From Chryseobacterium formosense (GTDB lineage Bacteria > Bacteroidota > Bacteroidia > Flavobacteriales > Weeksellaceae), in contig NZ_FPAP01000002.1 in the NCBI RefSeq assembly GCF_900116415.1, forward strand, positions 248,001 to 312,000: a stretch of DNA of 64,000 nucleotides. The letters are read 5' to 3'. A model generated the notes under the pieces. The model did no database searches, was not told the DNA's origin, and was given only the letters and a program-made list of their open reading frames with translations. The translations under genes were made by a program, and so were the position numbers. Below, in pieces: positions 15,885-23,612 of the stretch; positions within the stretch are counted from its first letter, which is position 1; every line of letters starts with the position of its first letter.

Positions 15885-17621
15885 TTAAGAAATATTTGGT
15901 ATTGGATGAACACCTGAATTAATTTGATTTATCAAATTATTAATTTTATCAACAACAAATTTTCTTTGTACAAAATCAAGGTTACTCATAGTATTTGAAA
16001 AATCAGTATTTGAAGTAATACCTTTAGATGTTATTTTTGTTACAACTGGAACATCACCAACCCCATTATCAAAAAAAGCTTCTAAAGATTGTGCTATAGG
16101 GTCTAATATTAATGCAGTTTTTCTATAAAATGGTGTTGGTGTACCCTCTGTTAAATCTCTATAACTTGAATATAAATTAATACCTCCGCCACCTTCTAAG
16201 TTCACAGATGTGTTATAAGCATAATTAGTTTCTTGTTCAGGACTAAATAAACCAAAAGACATTGCATCAGGAAGTATCTCTATTTTATTGATAGCATCAA
16301 TCGGATCACCTATACCAAAATTCTTATTTACTCTATGTTCAATTTTAAAATTACGATTAACTTTATCTAAATGAACCTTTGTTTGTTGTCTATCAGCATC
16401 CATTCCATCTGATAACATAATACCATTTTCATTTAAAATAATATTTCTATCATAATTTACTTGAATAGGTGTTACTCCATCTGAATCAACCTCATCTTTT
16501 GTCTGAGCATATCCAAAATTAATATAAGATTGAGATTGCTCAATAACAGACCTATTATATTGGCCATCGTTAAAACTGATATTAAAATAAACCTGTTCAG
16601 GAGCTATAGTGACTAAACTATTTCCATCAGAAGATTCAGCATAACTACCCTTATTTAAAACATTTTGTAAATCTTGCATTACATCTTGGTTCTTCCATTT
16701 CAACTCATCTTCTGAAACATAAAAGCAATTTGTTTCTTCCCAAGGAGTTGAACTCCAACCTACATAATGATAAACAAAATCACCATTATTAGTGAATGAT
16801 CCTATTCCTGAAATAGGAGTACCTGATCCATTTTTATTATTCCAACTAATTCCCTTAACATCTATACCATTATCATTTTGTTTTATAATAATATTAGCGC
16901 TATCTTCAATAACTCCACCTCCGGTTAAAGCACCTCCTGATAATGGTAAAAAATTACCTGTTCCTGATTTTTTCCAATCAGACCAACCTAAATTATTATT
17001 TTTTGCTCTTGTCCAAATTTCACCGGTAAGCAAATCAATAGCTATTTGAGTTTGTTGATTCTCTTGATGCATTTGAGTTAAAACAGTTCCATTATCAAAC
17101 GGTCTGTTTAATGTATTAACATTAATTCTTAAAAAACAAGTTCTATCAATAGCATTTAAGTTAGTGGTTGAAGGAGCATCAAGACTCCATAAACCTGTCC
17201 CATATAATTGACCTAAGCTCATAGCTTGATCTGTCTCAATAGCATTTGGAATAAATGGTGCTGTATCAAATGTTTTTTCACCTTCTATAAATTGATCTCC
17301 TGTCTTCATGACTACATTACTAAAGTCGACAACACTTGATAGTTTATCCCAACCAGCTACACCTGTATTGTCAATATCAGAAACATAAACGTAATTATCT
17401 CCACTATCAATAATATTGTAAACATCTCCTTCTGACATACCTGTAATAGCATTAAGAGCTGCTAAGTCTGCAATAGAGCCTTTTATTTTATAGATACCCG
17501 CAGCTTCTGTAGGAAGTTTTTCATCTTTGTGCCAATAGGAGTCTTGCCATTCCCAGAAATCTTCCTGTGTAGGTTTGTCACCATTTTCGAATAATTTTTT
17601 TAATTCTTCTTTTGATTTCAT
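15885..17621 (-). CDS. Phage tail fibre-like protein
   Basis: The start at 17621 gives 578 aa beginning MKSKEELKKLFENGDKPTQE and continuing with a conserved DSYWHKDEKLP stretch, a fibre N-terminus often seen in this phylum. Residues about 120-150 hold the repeat-like GDQFIEGEKTFDTAPFIPNA. Residues about 165-235 hold a pyocin-knob-like part ending TRAKNNNLGWSDWKKS. The rest is a long Gly/Asn/Asp-rich shaft, ending in helical residues like a trimerisation or chaperone tail (DFVQRKFVVDKINNLI). No sheath, baseplate or capsid gene is nearby. An ATG at 17756 would add 45 residues. A motif-bearing promoter lies upstream. Confidence 0.8.
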   Translation of the reverse strand: MKSKEELKKLFENGDKPTQEDFWEWQDSYWHKDEKLPTEAAGIYKIKGSIADLAALNAITGMSEGDVYNIIDSGDNYVYVSDIDNTGVAGWDKLSSVVDFSNVVMKTGDQFIEGEKTFDTAPFIPNAIETDQAMSLGQLYGTGLWSLDAPSTTNLNAIDRTCFLRINVNTLNRPFDNGTVLTQMHQENQQTQIAIDLLTGEIWTRAKNNNLGWSDWKKSGTGNFLPLSGGALTGGGVIEDSANIIIKQNDNGIDVKGISWNNKNGSGTPISGIGSFTNNGDFVYHYVGWSSTPWEETNCFYVSEDELKWKNQDVMQDLQNVLNKGSYAESSDGNSLVTIAPEQVYFNISFNDGQYNRSVIEQSQSYINFGYAQTKDEVDSDGVTPIQVNYDRNIILNENGIMLSDGMDADRQQTKVHLDKVNRNFKIEHRVNKNFGIGDPIDAINKIEILPDAMSFGLFSPEQETNYAYNTSVNLEGGGGINLYSSYRDLTEGTPTPFYRKTALILDPIAQSLEAFFDNGVGDVPVVTKITSKGITSNTDFSNTMSNLDFVQRKFVVDKINNLINQINSGVHPIPNIS

Positions 17622-17878
17622 TTTTATAAATTTGTTTGCTTTTAAGATTAAAATTTCGAAGCCTCTTTTTATTAGAGTAACTTCAGTTTCAGCCTTATTT
17701 TTTAAGGTGGTTTCCGGCAAAAGATATCCACCTTTCTTTTTAATAGAGAAAGTCATTTTGTATTTTTTTAACTGTTAGTTTTTAGACGTATTTCTGGCTG
17801 TTCAGACTTTTTTTAGAAGTCGAATTCAGAATTTTGTCAGGAAAGATTTATGATTGTTTTGTGTTTTTATTGATACTT
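17622..17878 (-). other. Long leader of the tail fibre gene
   Basis: The predicted transcript from the -7 box at 17879-17886 has a leader of about 250 nt if the fibre starts at 17621. The leader contains an in-frame ATG at 17756 followed by 45 sense codons (MTFSIKKKGGYLLPETTLKN and on). They may be an N-terminal extension or a leader peptide. The other promoters of this set have leaders under 20 nt, except that of the acidic protein. Confidence 0.4.
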
Positions 17879-17914
17879 CAAAGGTACTCTTGATGAGCGA
17901 CAGAACTTGACGTG
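17879..17914 (-). promoter_or_regulatory. Promoter with shared 17-bp motif, upstream of the tail fibre gene
   Basis: CGACAGAACTTGACGTG (17898-17914), exactly 11 bp, then CAAAGGTA (17879-17886), the complement of TACCTTTG. Same architecture as at 3930-3965. Confidence 0.7.
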
Positions 17915-17934
17915 TTTTAATTTTATTGTATATT

Positions 17935-18108
17935 TTAATTGTAAAAATCCTCTTCTAAAACATCACTTTCAAAATCTTCCCTGAAGAAGTTTTCAATGTC
18001 ATCAAGATAATTTTCGTAGTCGATTTCGGTGTTTTCAATATCGCTCCAGTTAATGGTGTAGAGATCATCATTGATGATTATATCGGAATTGTGATTGGGT
18101 GTTTCCAT
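17935..18108 (-). CDS. Small, very acidic protein of unknown function
   Basis: From METPNHN at 18108 the product is 57 residues with more than a third Asp or Glu and almost no Lys or Arg (INDDLYTINWSDIENTEIDY, later LDDIENFFREDFESD). Such composition is seen in DNA-mimic or binding-inhibitor proteins, but no family is recognised. An ATG at 18165 (MLNSKNYIQK) would add 19 basic residues that do not fit the rest. It has its own promoter with the shared 17-bp motif, so it appears to belong to the same regulon as the neighbouring patatin and endolysin genes. Confidence 0.65.
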   Translation of the reverse strand: METPNHNSDIIINDDLYTINWSDIENTEIDYENYLDDIENFFREDFESDVLEEDFYN

Positions 18109-18232
18109 GTTTTTGTGCTTTAAAAAATTAGTTGTTTTTTGAATATAATTCTTGCTGTTCAGCATAAAGAAATGTTGAATGATAAAGTGTTTAAAAGTTT
18201 AAGATTTTGTTTTTTTGTCTTTGTTTATACTA

Positions 18233-18268
18233 CAAAAGTAGGAGAGCGGAGCGACAAAAGTCGACGTG
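18233..18268 (-). promoter_or_regulatory. Promoter with shared 17-bp motif, upstream of the acidic protein
   Basis: CGACAAAAGTCGACGTG (18252-18268), 11 bp, then CAAAAGTA (18233-18240), the complement of a perfect -7 box TACTTTTG. Confidence 0.7.
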
Positions 18269-18368
18269 TTTTTTCAGTGTTTAAAAAATCTTTTTAATTA
18301 AGTAAACAGCTTACAAATGATGAATATAATTGAATTAGCTTATATTTGTCATTTATAAGTTAAAAAGC

Positions 18369-19406
18369 TTATATTTTGTTTCTGATCAGCTTTTGTACAA
18401 TTTGATTTAAAGTTTCTCTGTTGTCGTCAATATAGCTTAATCCTGCCTGAATCAGGTTTTCAATATTGGATCTTCTTACATTATCCATTGCAGGAGAAGC
18501 ATTTTTCAGAGACGGATTGATACGATAGTAATTTTTTTGGTTTCGTGCTCCCAAAGTCTGAAACATCTGACAAAGCTGATAATCTACTGTTTCTGCATTG
18601 GCAGACATCAGAATATCGATAATCGGAGTTACCCAACCTATTTTTCCGGCTTTTTCCAGCTTTTTGAATGAATAACTTTTAGATTCTATTCCGGTCCCGA
18701 TAGAAACAATGATCATGTCTTTTACCGTGGGATGATTGGCCTTTTGGTGGTTTTTCAGAACTTCAGCAAAAGGAATTTTTCTGGCTTCAGCATAGGCACA
18801 AAGTGCCGGATTATTGGCAAACATTCCACCGTCAATTAAACTGAAAATCTGTCCATACATCGATTTGATCTGAACCGGCGTAAAGTAAGTTGGAGCAGCC
18901 GAAGTCGCTCTGCAAACATCTTTCACATAAAAATTATCTGTGATTAAGCTGGCTTTCCATGAATTAAATAATTTTGCTCTTCGGTTTTCTATGTCATAAC
19001 TTGTTATTAAACAGGGTTTTATCAGTTCTTTTAATTCTAAATTACCAAAAAAATCATTCAGGTTTTTTTCTAAAGCTTCCTGAGAGATTTTTTCATTGAA
19101 AAGCCCATAAGGATTAATCAGTCTTTCCCAAAAAGAGACCTGAAATATATCACCACCTTTTTCGGAATACAATTCCAAACCTTTCTGAATGGAATATTTT
19201 GCTTTTCGGTGTTCGTCGGGACACAAAATAATTGCCGCAATCAATGCTCCCGTGCTGCTTCCTGCAACCAGATCAAAATAATCACCAAGCTTTGCGCCCG
19301 GTTTATCATGAATCTGCAGCTGCTCTTCTATGTAGCGTAAAATAATACAAGTTATGATACCTCTTATTCCGCCTCCATCTAAAGAAAGTAGGGTTGTTTT
19401 TTTCAT
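18369..19406 (-). CDS. Patatin-like phospholipase
   Basis: The 345-aa protein has the oxyanion-hole motif DGGGIRG at residues 10-16, the nucleophile elbow GSSTG with Ser51 and the catalytic Asp192 in DGGMFANNP. All elements for phospholipid or acyl-ester hydrolysis are present. There is no signal peptide, so it acts from the cytosol, probably on the inner membrane. It resembles CapV-type effectors in layout, but no cyclase of the CBASS type is nearby. Its promoter carries the shared 17-bp motif with an 18-nt leader. Between the acidic protein and the endolysin, a role in membrane damage or lysis is likely. Confidence 0.9.
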   Translation of the reverse strand: MKKTTLLSLDGGGIRGIITCIILRYIEEQLQIHDKPGAKLGDYFDLVAGSSTGALIAAIILCPDEHRKAKYSIQKGLELYSEKGGDIFQVSFWERLINPYGLFNEKISQEALEKNLNDFFGNLELKELIKPCLITSYDIENRRAKLFNSWKASLITDNFYVKDVCRATSAAPTYFTPVQIKSMYGQIFSLIDGGMFANNPALCAYAEARKIPFAEVLKNHQKANHPTVKDMIIVSIGTGIESKSYSFKKLEKAGKIGWVTPIIDILMSANAETVDYQLCQMFQTLGARNQKNYYRINPSLKNASPAMDNVRRSNIENLIQAGLSYIDDNRETLNQIVQKLIRNKI

Positions 19407-19430
19407 TTTTCTACTGTTATTTTGGTAGAG

Positions 19431-19466
19431 TAAAGATAGGAGCGGGAAGCGACAGAACTTGACGTG
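19431..19466 (-). promoter_or_regulatory. Promoter with shared 17-bp motif, upstream of the patatin gene
   Basis: CGACAGAACTTGACGTG (19450-19466), identical to the tail fibre copy, 11 bp, then TAAAGATA (19431-19438), the complement of TATCTTTA, one mismatch from TAnnTTTG. Confidence 0.7.
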
Positions 19467-19485
19467 TTAAATAAATTATGATAAA

Positions 19486-19992
19486 TTATTTTTCAAATAT
19501 CACATATCCATCCTTATCCCTTTTCAGCTTAGAAAGCGCTCTCCAACTCGTTTTTACCAACCCCTTTTTAGTCGGAAAATTCTTCTTCTCGAAATGCGGA
19601 AGGTCTTTAAATGTTTTCCAGTTTCCACCCCAGTCCCAACCATGTTTTGCGAAAATTTTCACACATTCGTACCAGTCGGCAATTTTGTCGTTGTCCCAAT
19701 CTTTTGCAGTGTCCCAACTTGCTGTTTTTCCGTCAATAATTAAGCACATATCGACTGCCAAACCGTAATTGTGAATGCTTTGTCCTGCTTTTGCATTGGT
19801 TACTTTTTTTCCTGAAGTCACTCTTCCGATGGCGTACAGTTTTTCCTGTTCCTCAAAACTTCGCAATCCCTGGGTAATTCTGATCTTGGCTTTTCCTGTT
19901 AATGCTGCATCGCATTCTTTAATAATTTGTTTTACTTCCTCTCTTACAAAAGGATGCAATTTCTCAATTCTTTGTTGGGTTACTTTATCCAT
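19486..19992 (-). CDS. M15 family peptidase, phage endolysin-like
   Basis: From the ATG at 19992 the product is 168 aa with no signal peptide. Zinc-site motifs are GQSIHNYGLAVD (His and Asp ligands) and, near the end, HGWDWGGNWKTFKDLPHFE (final His). The order and size match L-alanyl-D-glutamate or D-Ala-D-Ala peptidases used as phage endolysins. Lack of a signal peptide means it reaches the wall only after membrane damage, which the adjacent patatin could supply. The promoter has the shared 17-bp motif and a 16-nt leader. The longer frame to 20055 reads through the promoter and is not used. Confidence 0.9.
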   Translation of the reverse strand: MDKVTQQRIEKLHPFVREEVKQIIKECDAALTGKAKIRITQGLRSFEEQEKLYAIGRVTSGKKVTNAKAGQSIHNYGLAVDMCLIIDGKTASWDTAKDWDNDKIADWYECVKIFAKHGWDWGGNWKTFKDLPHFEKKNFPTKKGLVKTSWRALSKLKRDKDGYVIFEK

Positions 19993-20014
19993 AATTTTTA
20001 ATTTTTTTCTGAAA

Positions 20015-20050
20015 CAAATGTAGAGGTATGTTGCGCCAAAACTTGACGTG
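20015..20050 (-). promoter_or_regulatory. Promoter with shared 17-bp motif, upstream of the endolysin gene
   Basis: CGCCAAAACTTGACGTG (20034-20050), 11 bp, then CAAATGTA (20015-20022), the complement of a perfect TACATTTG. Confidence 0.7.
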
Positions 20051-20121
20051 TTCAAAAATAAAAATCACCATTTTTAAATTAAAAAATACATTTTTTCAAG
20101 ATGCTGATTAATACATTAATA

Positions 20122-20138
20122 CGACAAATCTTGACGTA
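20122..20138 (-). promoter_or_regulatory. Sixth copy of the 17-bp motif, in the umuC upstream region
   Basis: CGACAAATCTTGACGTA matches the consensus with a changed last base. No -7 box is seen 11 bp to the left. It lies 122 bp before the umuC start, which reads the other way, so its target is unclear. Confidence 0.5.
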
Positions 20139-20225
20139 TTTAAAGTTATATAACTGGTTGATTTTTAAATTAATAATGTCAATGTTAAAGTTTTTGATTA
20201 AACATAATATTCTATTTTAAAGTTA

Positions 20226-20233
20226 TAGATTTG
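20226..20233 (+). promoter_or_regulatory. -7 box of umuC
   Basis: TAGATTTG, a perfect TAnnTTTG, 26 bp before the ATG. No motif copy is spaced 11 bp from it. Confidence 0.5.
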
Positions 20234-20259
20234 TATTTTAAAACAGCAATTTTTACTCC

Positions 20260-21537
20260 ATGTATGCTTTAGTCGACTGCAATAATTTCTTTGTTTCCTG
20301 TGAGCGAACGCTCAATCCGGAACTTGAAAATAAGCCTGTTGTTGTGCTTTCCAACAACGACGGATGTGTTGTGTCGAGAAGCAAGGAAGCCAAAGATTTA
20401 GGAATTCCGATGGCAGCTCCGGCGTTTAAATATAAAGAGCTTTTTAAAAAGCATGATGTAAAGTGTTTCTCTGCAAAATTCGAACTGTATAATTTTAAAA
20501 GCCAGGAGGTTATCGAAATTTCAAAATCTTATGTTGGAGAAAAGGATTATGAGGTTTACAGTATTGATGAACTTTTTCTGGATCTTACAAGTTTTAAATA
20601 TGTTGATATTTTTAATTACTGTATTCAATTAAAAGAAGAAATTAAAAATAAGGCCAAGATTCCCGTAAGTATTGGTATTGCTCCAACGAAAACGTTGTGT
20701 AAGATTGCAAACAGAATTGTAAAAAAAGATCCTGAAAGATTCAACGGAGTTTTTGCTTTAGATACTCCCGAAAAAATAGAAAAGGCCTTAAAATGGTTAG
20801 AAATTGGTGATGTTTGGGGAATCGGGAGAAGGCTTGCCATAAAAATGCATGACAATGGTGTTCACAAAGCATGGGATCTGCTTCAAAAACCGGAAATGTG
20901 GGTGCGGAAAGTCATGGGAATTCACGGGGTAAGAATGATCAACGAGCTGAAAGGAATTCGTCAGTTGGAATTAGATTCACCATCACCCAAAAAATCTATT
21001 GCGGTGACGAGAAGCTTTATGCAGATGCTTACCAAAAAAGAAGAGGTTCGTGAACGTGTGGAAACTTTCGGAATGTATTGTTCTGAAAGGCTAAGAAAAC
21101 AAAATACCTGTTGTAAAATGGTTACAGTTTTTGTACAGACCAACCGTTTCCGGAAAGATTTACCAGAATACAGAAATGCTAGAACTCAGATCCTACCCAA
21201 TCCGACAAACTCCTCAATTCTTATTGGAAGGGTTGTAAACGATTTGTTTGAATCTATTTTTGAAGAAGGTTTTCATTATAAAAAAGCAGGAGTCATTGTC
21301 AATGATTTTGTACCTGAAGACCAGAGATTGATTAATTTATTTGAAGAAGATACTCAAAATCAACATTTGCCAGTGATGAGAGCAATGGATGCAATGAATA
21401 AAAAGTATGGTAAAGATAAAGTGCGCCTCGGAAGCATGAGTGGAAAAAATACTTGGGGACGGGCTCAATTATCTCCGGAATACGAAGCTTTCCTTAAAAA
21501 TAATACGCTACCGGAAGCTAATTTCAGATTCCACTAA
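20260..21537 (+). CDS. umuC: Y-family DNA polymerase, UmuC type
   Basis: The 425-aa protein starts MYALVDCNNFFVSCER, the classic UmuC N-terminus with the first catalytic Asp. The second acidic pair is YSIDELFLDL at about residue 105, and VSIGIAPTKTLCKIANRIVK follows. The C-terminal little finger and clamp-binding part are present (later LINLFEED). It copies past damaged bases and raises mutation rate. No umuD or lexA gene is adjacent, so control must differ from the Escherichia SOS pattern. A copy of the shared regulon motif lies 122 bp upstream, and the neighbours on the left are the endolysin and patatin. Confidence 0.92.
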   Translation: MYALVDCNNFFVSCERTLNPELENKPVVVLSNNDGCVVSRSKEAKDLGIPMAAPAFKYKELFKKHDVKCFSAKFELYNFKSQEVIEISKSYVGEKDYEVYSIDELFLDLTSFKYVDIFNYCIQLKEEIKNKAKIPVSIGIAPTKTLCKIANRIVKKDPERFNGVFALDTPEKIEKALKWLEIGDVWGIGRRLAIKMHDNGVHKAWDLLQKPEMWVRKVMGIHGVRMINELKGIRQLELDSPSPKKSIAVTRSFMQMLTKKEEVRERVETFGMYCSERLRKQNTCCKMVTVFVQTNRFRKDLPEYRNARTQILPNPTNSSILIGRVVNDLFESIFEEGFHYKKAGVIVNDFVPEDQRLINLFEEDTQNQHLPVMRAMDAMNKKYGKDKVRLGSMSGKNTWGRAQLSPEYEAFLKNNTLPEANFRFH

Positions 21538-21588
21538 AAATTTAGTTTAAAATTAAAATTGTTTCAATCTTGTAAACTTCCAGCCCAA

Positions 21589-22203
21589 TCACTTCTTTTT
21601 CTCATATTTCCAATTCCTGCCTTTTCCTTCGGAAATCCATTCTATTGCCTGTTCGATTCTTTTATTTCGGGTAGCTTCAGTTTTAGCATCAATAATCCAA
21701 TTGATGTATTCTTTTCTGAAAGAAGGCGATGATTTTTGAAAAATTTCCAATGCTTTTTTGTTTTGATCTAAAACGTTATGAAAATAATCGGGAACTTCGA
21801 TTTCAACTTTTGAAGGGGGAGCTTTTTTCATCGTCACTCCCATATCGGTAAGTTCCACAGCTTCGAGAATAATTTTTTTAAGCTGAGGTTTGGATGGCAA
21901 ATCTTCCAGCCTGGTAATCTTTCCTAAGCTGAACATATTGGTTTTTTCGGCGTCAGTTTCAAGATTTTTTATCGTTGTCATTTCATCATGTAGCCAGAAT
22001 CCCATGCTGCAATATTGTTTAAACGAAACAGTCGAACAAAGAATTTTTCCTTTGTACATAAACGTCGGGAACTTCCATTTGATCGCTTCTTCCGCATCCG
22101 GACAAACCTCATGAACAATTTCCCGGAGATAATTTAAAATCGGTTTCGCAAAATCTGCAGACTTCTCAATATATTCATCCACTAAAGGATTGTATTTTTC
22201 CAT
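21589..22203 (-). CDS. DUF1801/YdeI-OmpD-associated family protein
   Basis: The 204-aa cytosolic protein has an N-terminal DUF1801-like half (IVHEVCPDAEEAIKWKFPTF, then YKGKILCSTVSFKQYCSMGF) and a C-terminal YdeI-type half (VPDYFHNVLDQNKKALEIF and SFRKEYINWIIDAKTEATR). YdeI-like proteins have been linked to resistance to antimicrobial peptides, but the function is not settled. Convergent with umuC and separated from it by only 50 bp; probably not part of the island regulon because no motif is seen. Confidence 0.85.
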   Translation of the reverse strand: MEKYNPLVDEYIEKSADFAKPILNYLREIVHEVCPDAEEAIKWKFPTFMYKGKILCSTVSFKQYCSMGFWLHDEMTTIKNLETDAEKTNMFSLGKITRLEDLPSKPQLKKIILEAVELTDMGVTMKKAPPSKVEIEVPDYFHNVLDQNKKALEIFQKSSPSFRKEYINWIIDAKTEATRNKRIEQAIEWISEGKGRNWKYEKKK

Positions 22204-22394
22204 GTTTTTACTTTAAATGAAGTTTAAACATTATGATTTTTAGTTTGTAAGGCTTTTTTAAGATTCAGATCAATCTAAATTCAGACCTACTTAATAAATT
22301 TCTTTAGAAATCCTTAAATCATCTTAAATCTTAATTAAACTTAATGGTTCAAAAAATATTCTCAAACTCAACCTTAGCCTAAACCTTAGCCTTT

Positions 22395-23528
22395 TTAAGC
22401 AAACAACTTCACCGTTTCATTCACCAAAAACTTCACCTGATCCGGTCTTCCTCTGTCGTTTTTAGGATTGTTCATATGACTTCCGGTTCTCACAATAACC
22501 ATTTTGTGCTCCGGAATCATGATGATATATTGTCCTTGCAAACCTAAGAAATAATAATGTTTAATCGGATTATCATGATTGATCCAAAATCCCATCCCGT
22601 AAATTTCTCCGGATTTTTGGGTAGGCGTTCGCATTTTTTCTATAAAATCTAAATTTAAAATTTGCTCATCTCCCACTTTTCCGTCATTCAAAAATAACTG
22701 CCCGAGTTTTGCAAAATCTCTTGAATTGGAGTGAATACAGCAATATGTTTTTTCCATTCCGCTTTCATCGACGCTCCATTCTGCATTTTGCTCCATTCCC
22801 ATCGGAATCCAGAATTTTTGAGATAAATAGCTCGATAAAGATTGATTGACTGCCTTTTTTACCGCAAATCCTAAAAGCTGGGTTGAGCCGCTTTGATATT
22901 CAAATCTTTCACCCGGTTTTTCTTTAAATCTTCTCGAAAATGTAGCCTTAATGAGACTTCTTCCATAATAAGCTTTTGCATTGGGAAGAAAAGGATTGTT
23001 ATAATTTTCATCCCAATCAAGCCCCGATTCCATCTGAGCAAGATTCTTTAAGGTGAGATCTCTTCCGAAAGGTTTGTTTTTAAATTCTTCGTAGTATTCA
23101 GAAAATTTATGATCAATATTTTCGATTTTTCCTTCCTCTAAAGCCTTTCCCAAGAGCATTACAGTTACTGCTTTTGCCATTGAAAAAGAATTGGTTTTAG
23201 AAAGTTTATTGTAATCCTTCCAATATTGCTCGTGAAGTAATTTCCCGTCTTTCACGACAAGAAATGACGCAGTATTGGAATGAAGAAGGTCATCAGTAAT
23301 ATTTTTAGGTAAATCTTTTTTGTTGTAATCAGGATGCTCATCCCAAAGAACAGGTTTCGACGTGTGAATGATATTGCTGCGAAACAGTTTTCCATCATCG
23401 ATATTGGCACTCATTCTTCCTCGTAAATAGGTTTTTGAAATACCGCTGAAGAGATAAGAATATCCTAAAAAATAAAAAATCACCGCTACAGCAACTAAAA
23501 ATGTGGCGATGTAAACAAGAATGATCAT
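22395..23528 (-). CDS. Serine hydrolase of the beta-lactamase class C fold
   Basis: The 377-aa protein begins with a membrane anchor (residues 2-20) and so is probably exported and membrane-attached. The SxxK motif is SMAK near residue 137, the tyrosine motif YQSG near residue 215. The region HSNSRDFAKLGQLFLNDGK and the C-terminal GMGFWINHD are typical of beta-lactamase-related hydrolases (esterase or peptidase type) rather than true resistance enzymes. Stand-alone gene. Confidence 0.85.
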   Translation of the reverse strand: MIILVYIATFLVAVAVIFYFLGYSYLFSGISKTYLRGRMSANIDDGKLFRSNIIHTSKPVLWDEHPDYNKKDLPKNITDDLLHSNTASFLVVKDGKLLHEQYWKDYNKLSKTNSFSMAKAVTVMLLGKALEEGKIENIDHKFSEYYEEFKNKPFGRDLTLKNLAQMESGLDWDENYNNPFLPNAKAYYGRSLIKATFSRRFKEKPGERFEYQSGSTQLLGFAVKKAVNQSLSSYLSQKFWIPMGMEQNAEWSVDESGMEKTYCCIHSNSRDFAKLGQLFLNDGKVGDEQILNLDFIEKMRTPTQKSGEIYGMGFWINHDNPIKHYYFLGLQGQYIIMIPEHKMVIVRTGSHMNNPKNDRGRPDQVKFLVNETVKLFA

Positions 23529-23594
23529 AGGCAGTTGGTCTTAAACAAATTTAAAATAATTTTAAAAATAAAATAGATGTATTATCAAATGAAT

Positions 23595-23602
23595 TATTTT
23601 TG
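23595..23602 (+). promoter_or_regulatory. -7 box of the M48 protease gene
   Basis: TATTTTTG, a perfect TAnnTTTG, 10 bp before the first ATG. Confidence 0.55.
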
Positions 23603-23612
23603 TGATTATTGA

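Noticed and set aside
11688..17621. Contractile injection system, tailocin or type VI secretion locus
   Set aside because: No sheath, tube, baseplate, spike or ATPase gene is visible; only a tail fibre-like protein and effector-type genes are present.
18369..19406. Patatin as effector of a CBASS system
   Set aside because: No CD-NTase, ubiquitin-like or E1/E2 gene is present within the window; the endolysin and polymerase neighbours fit a lysis role better.
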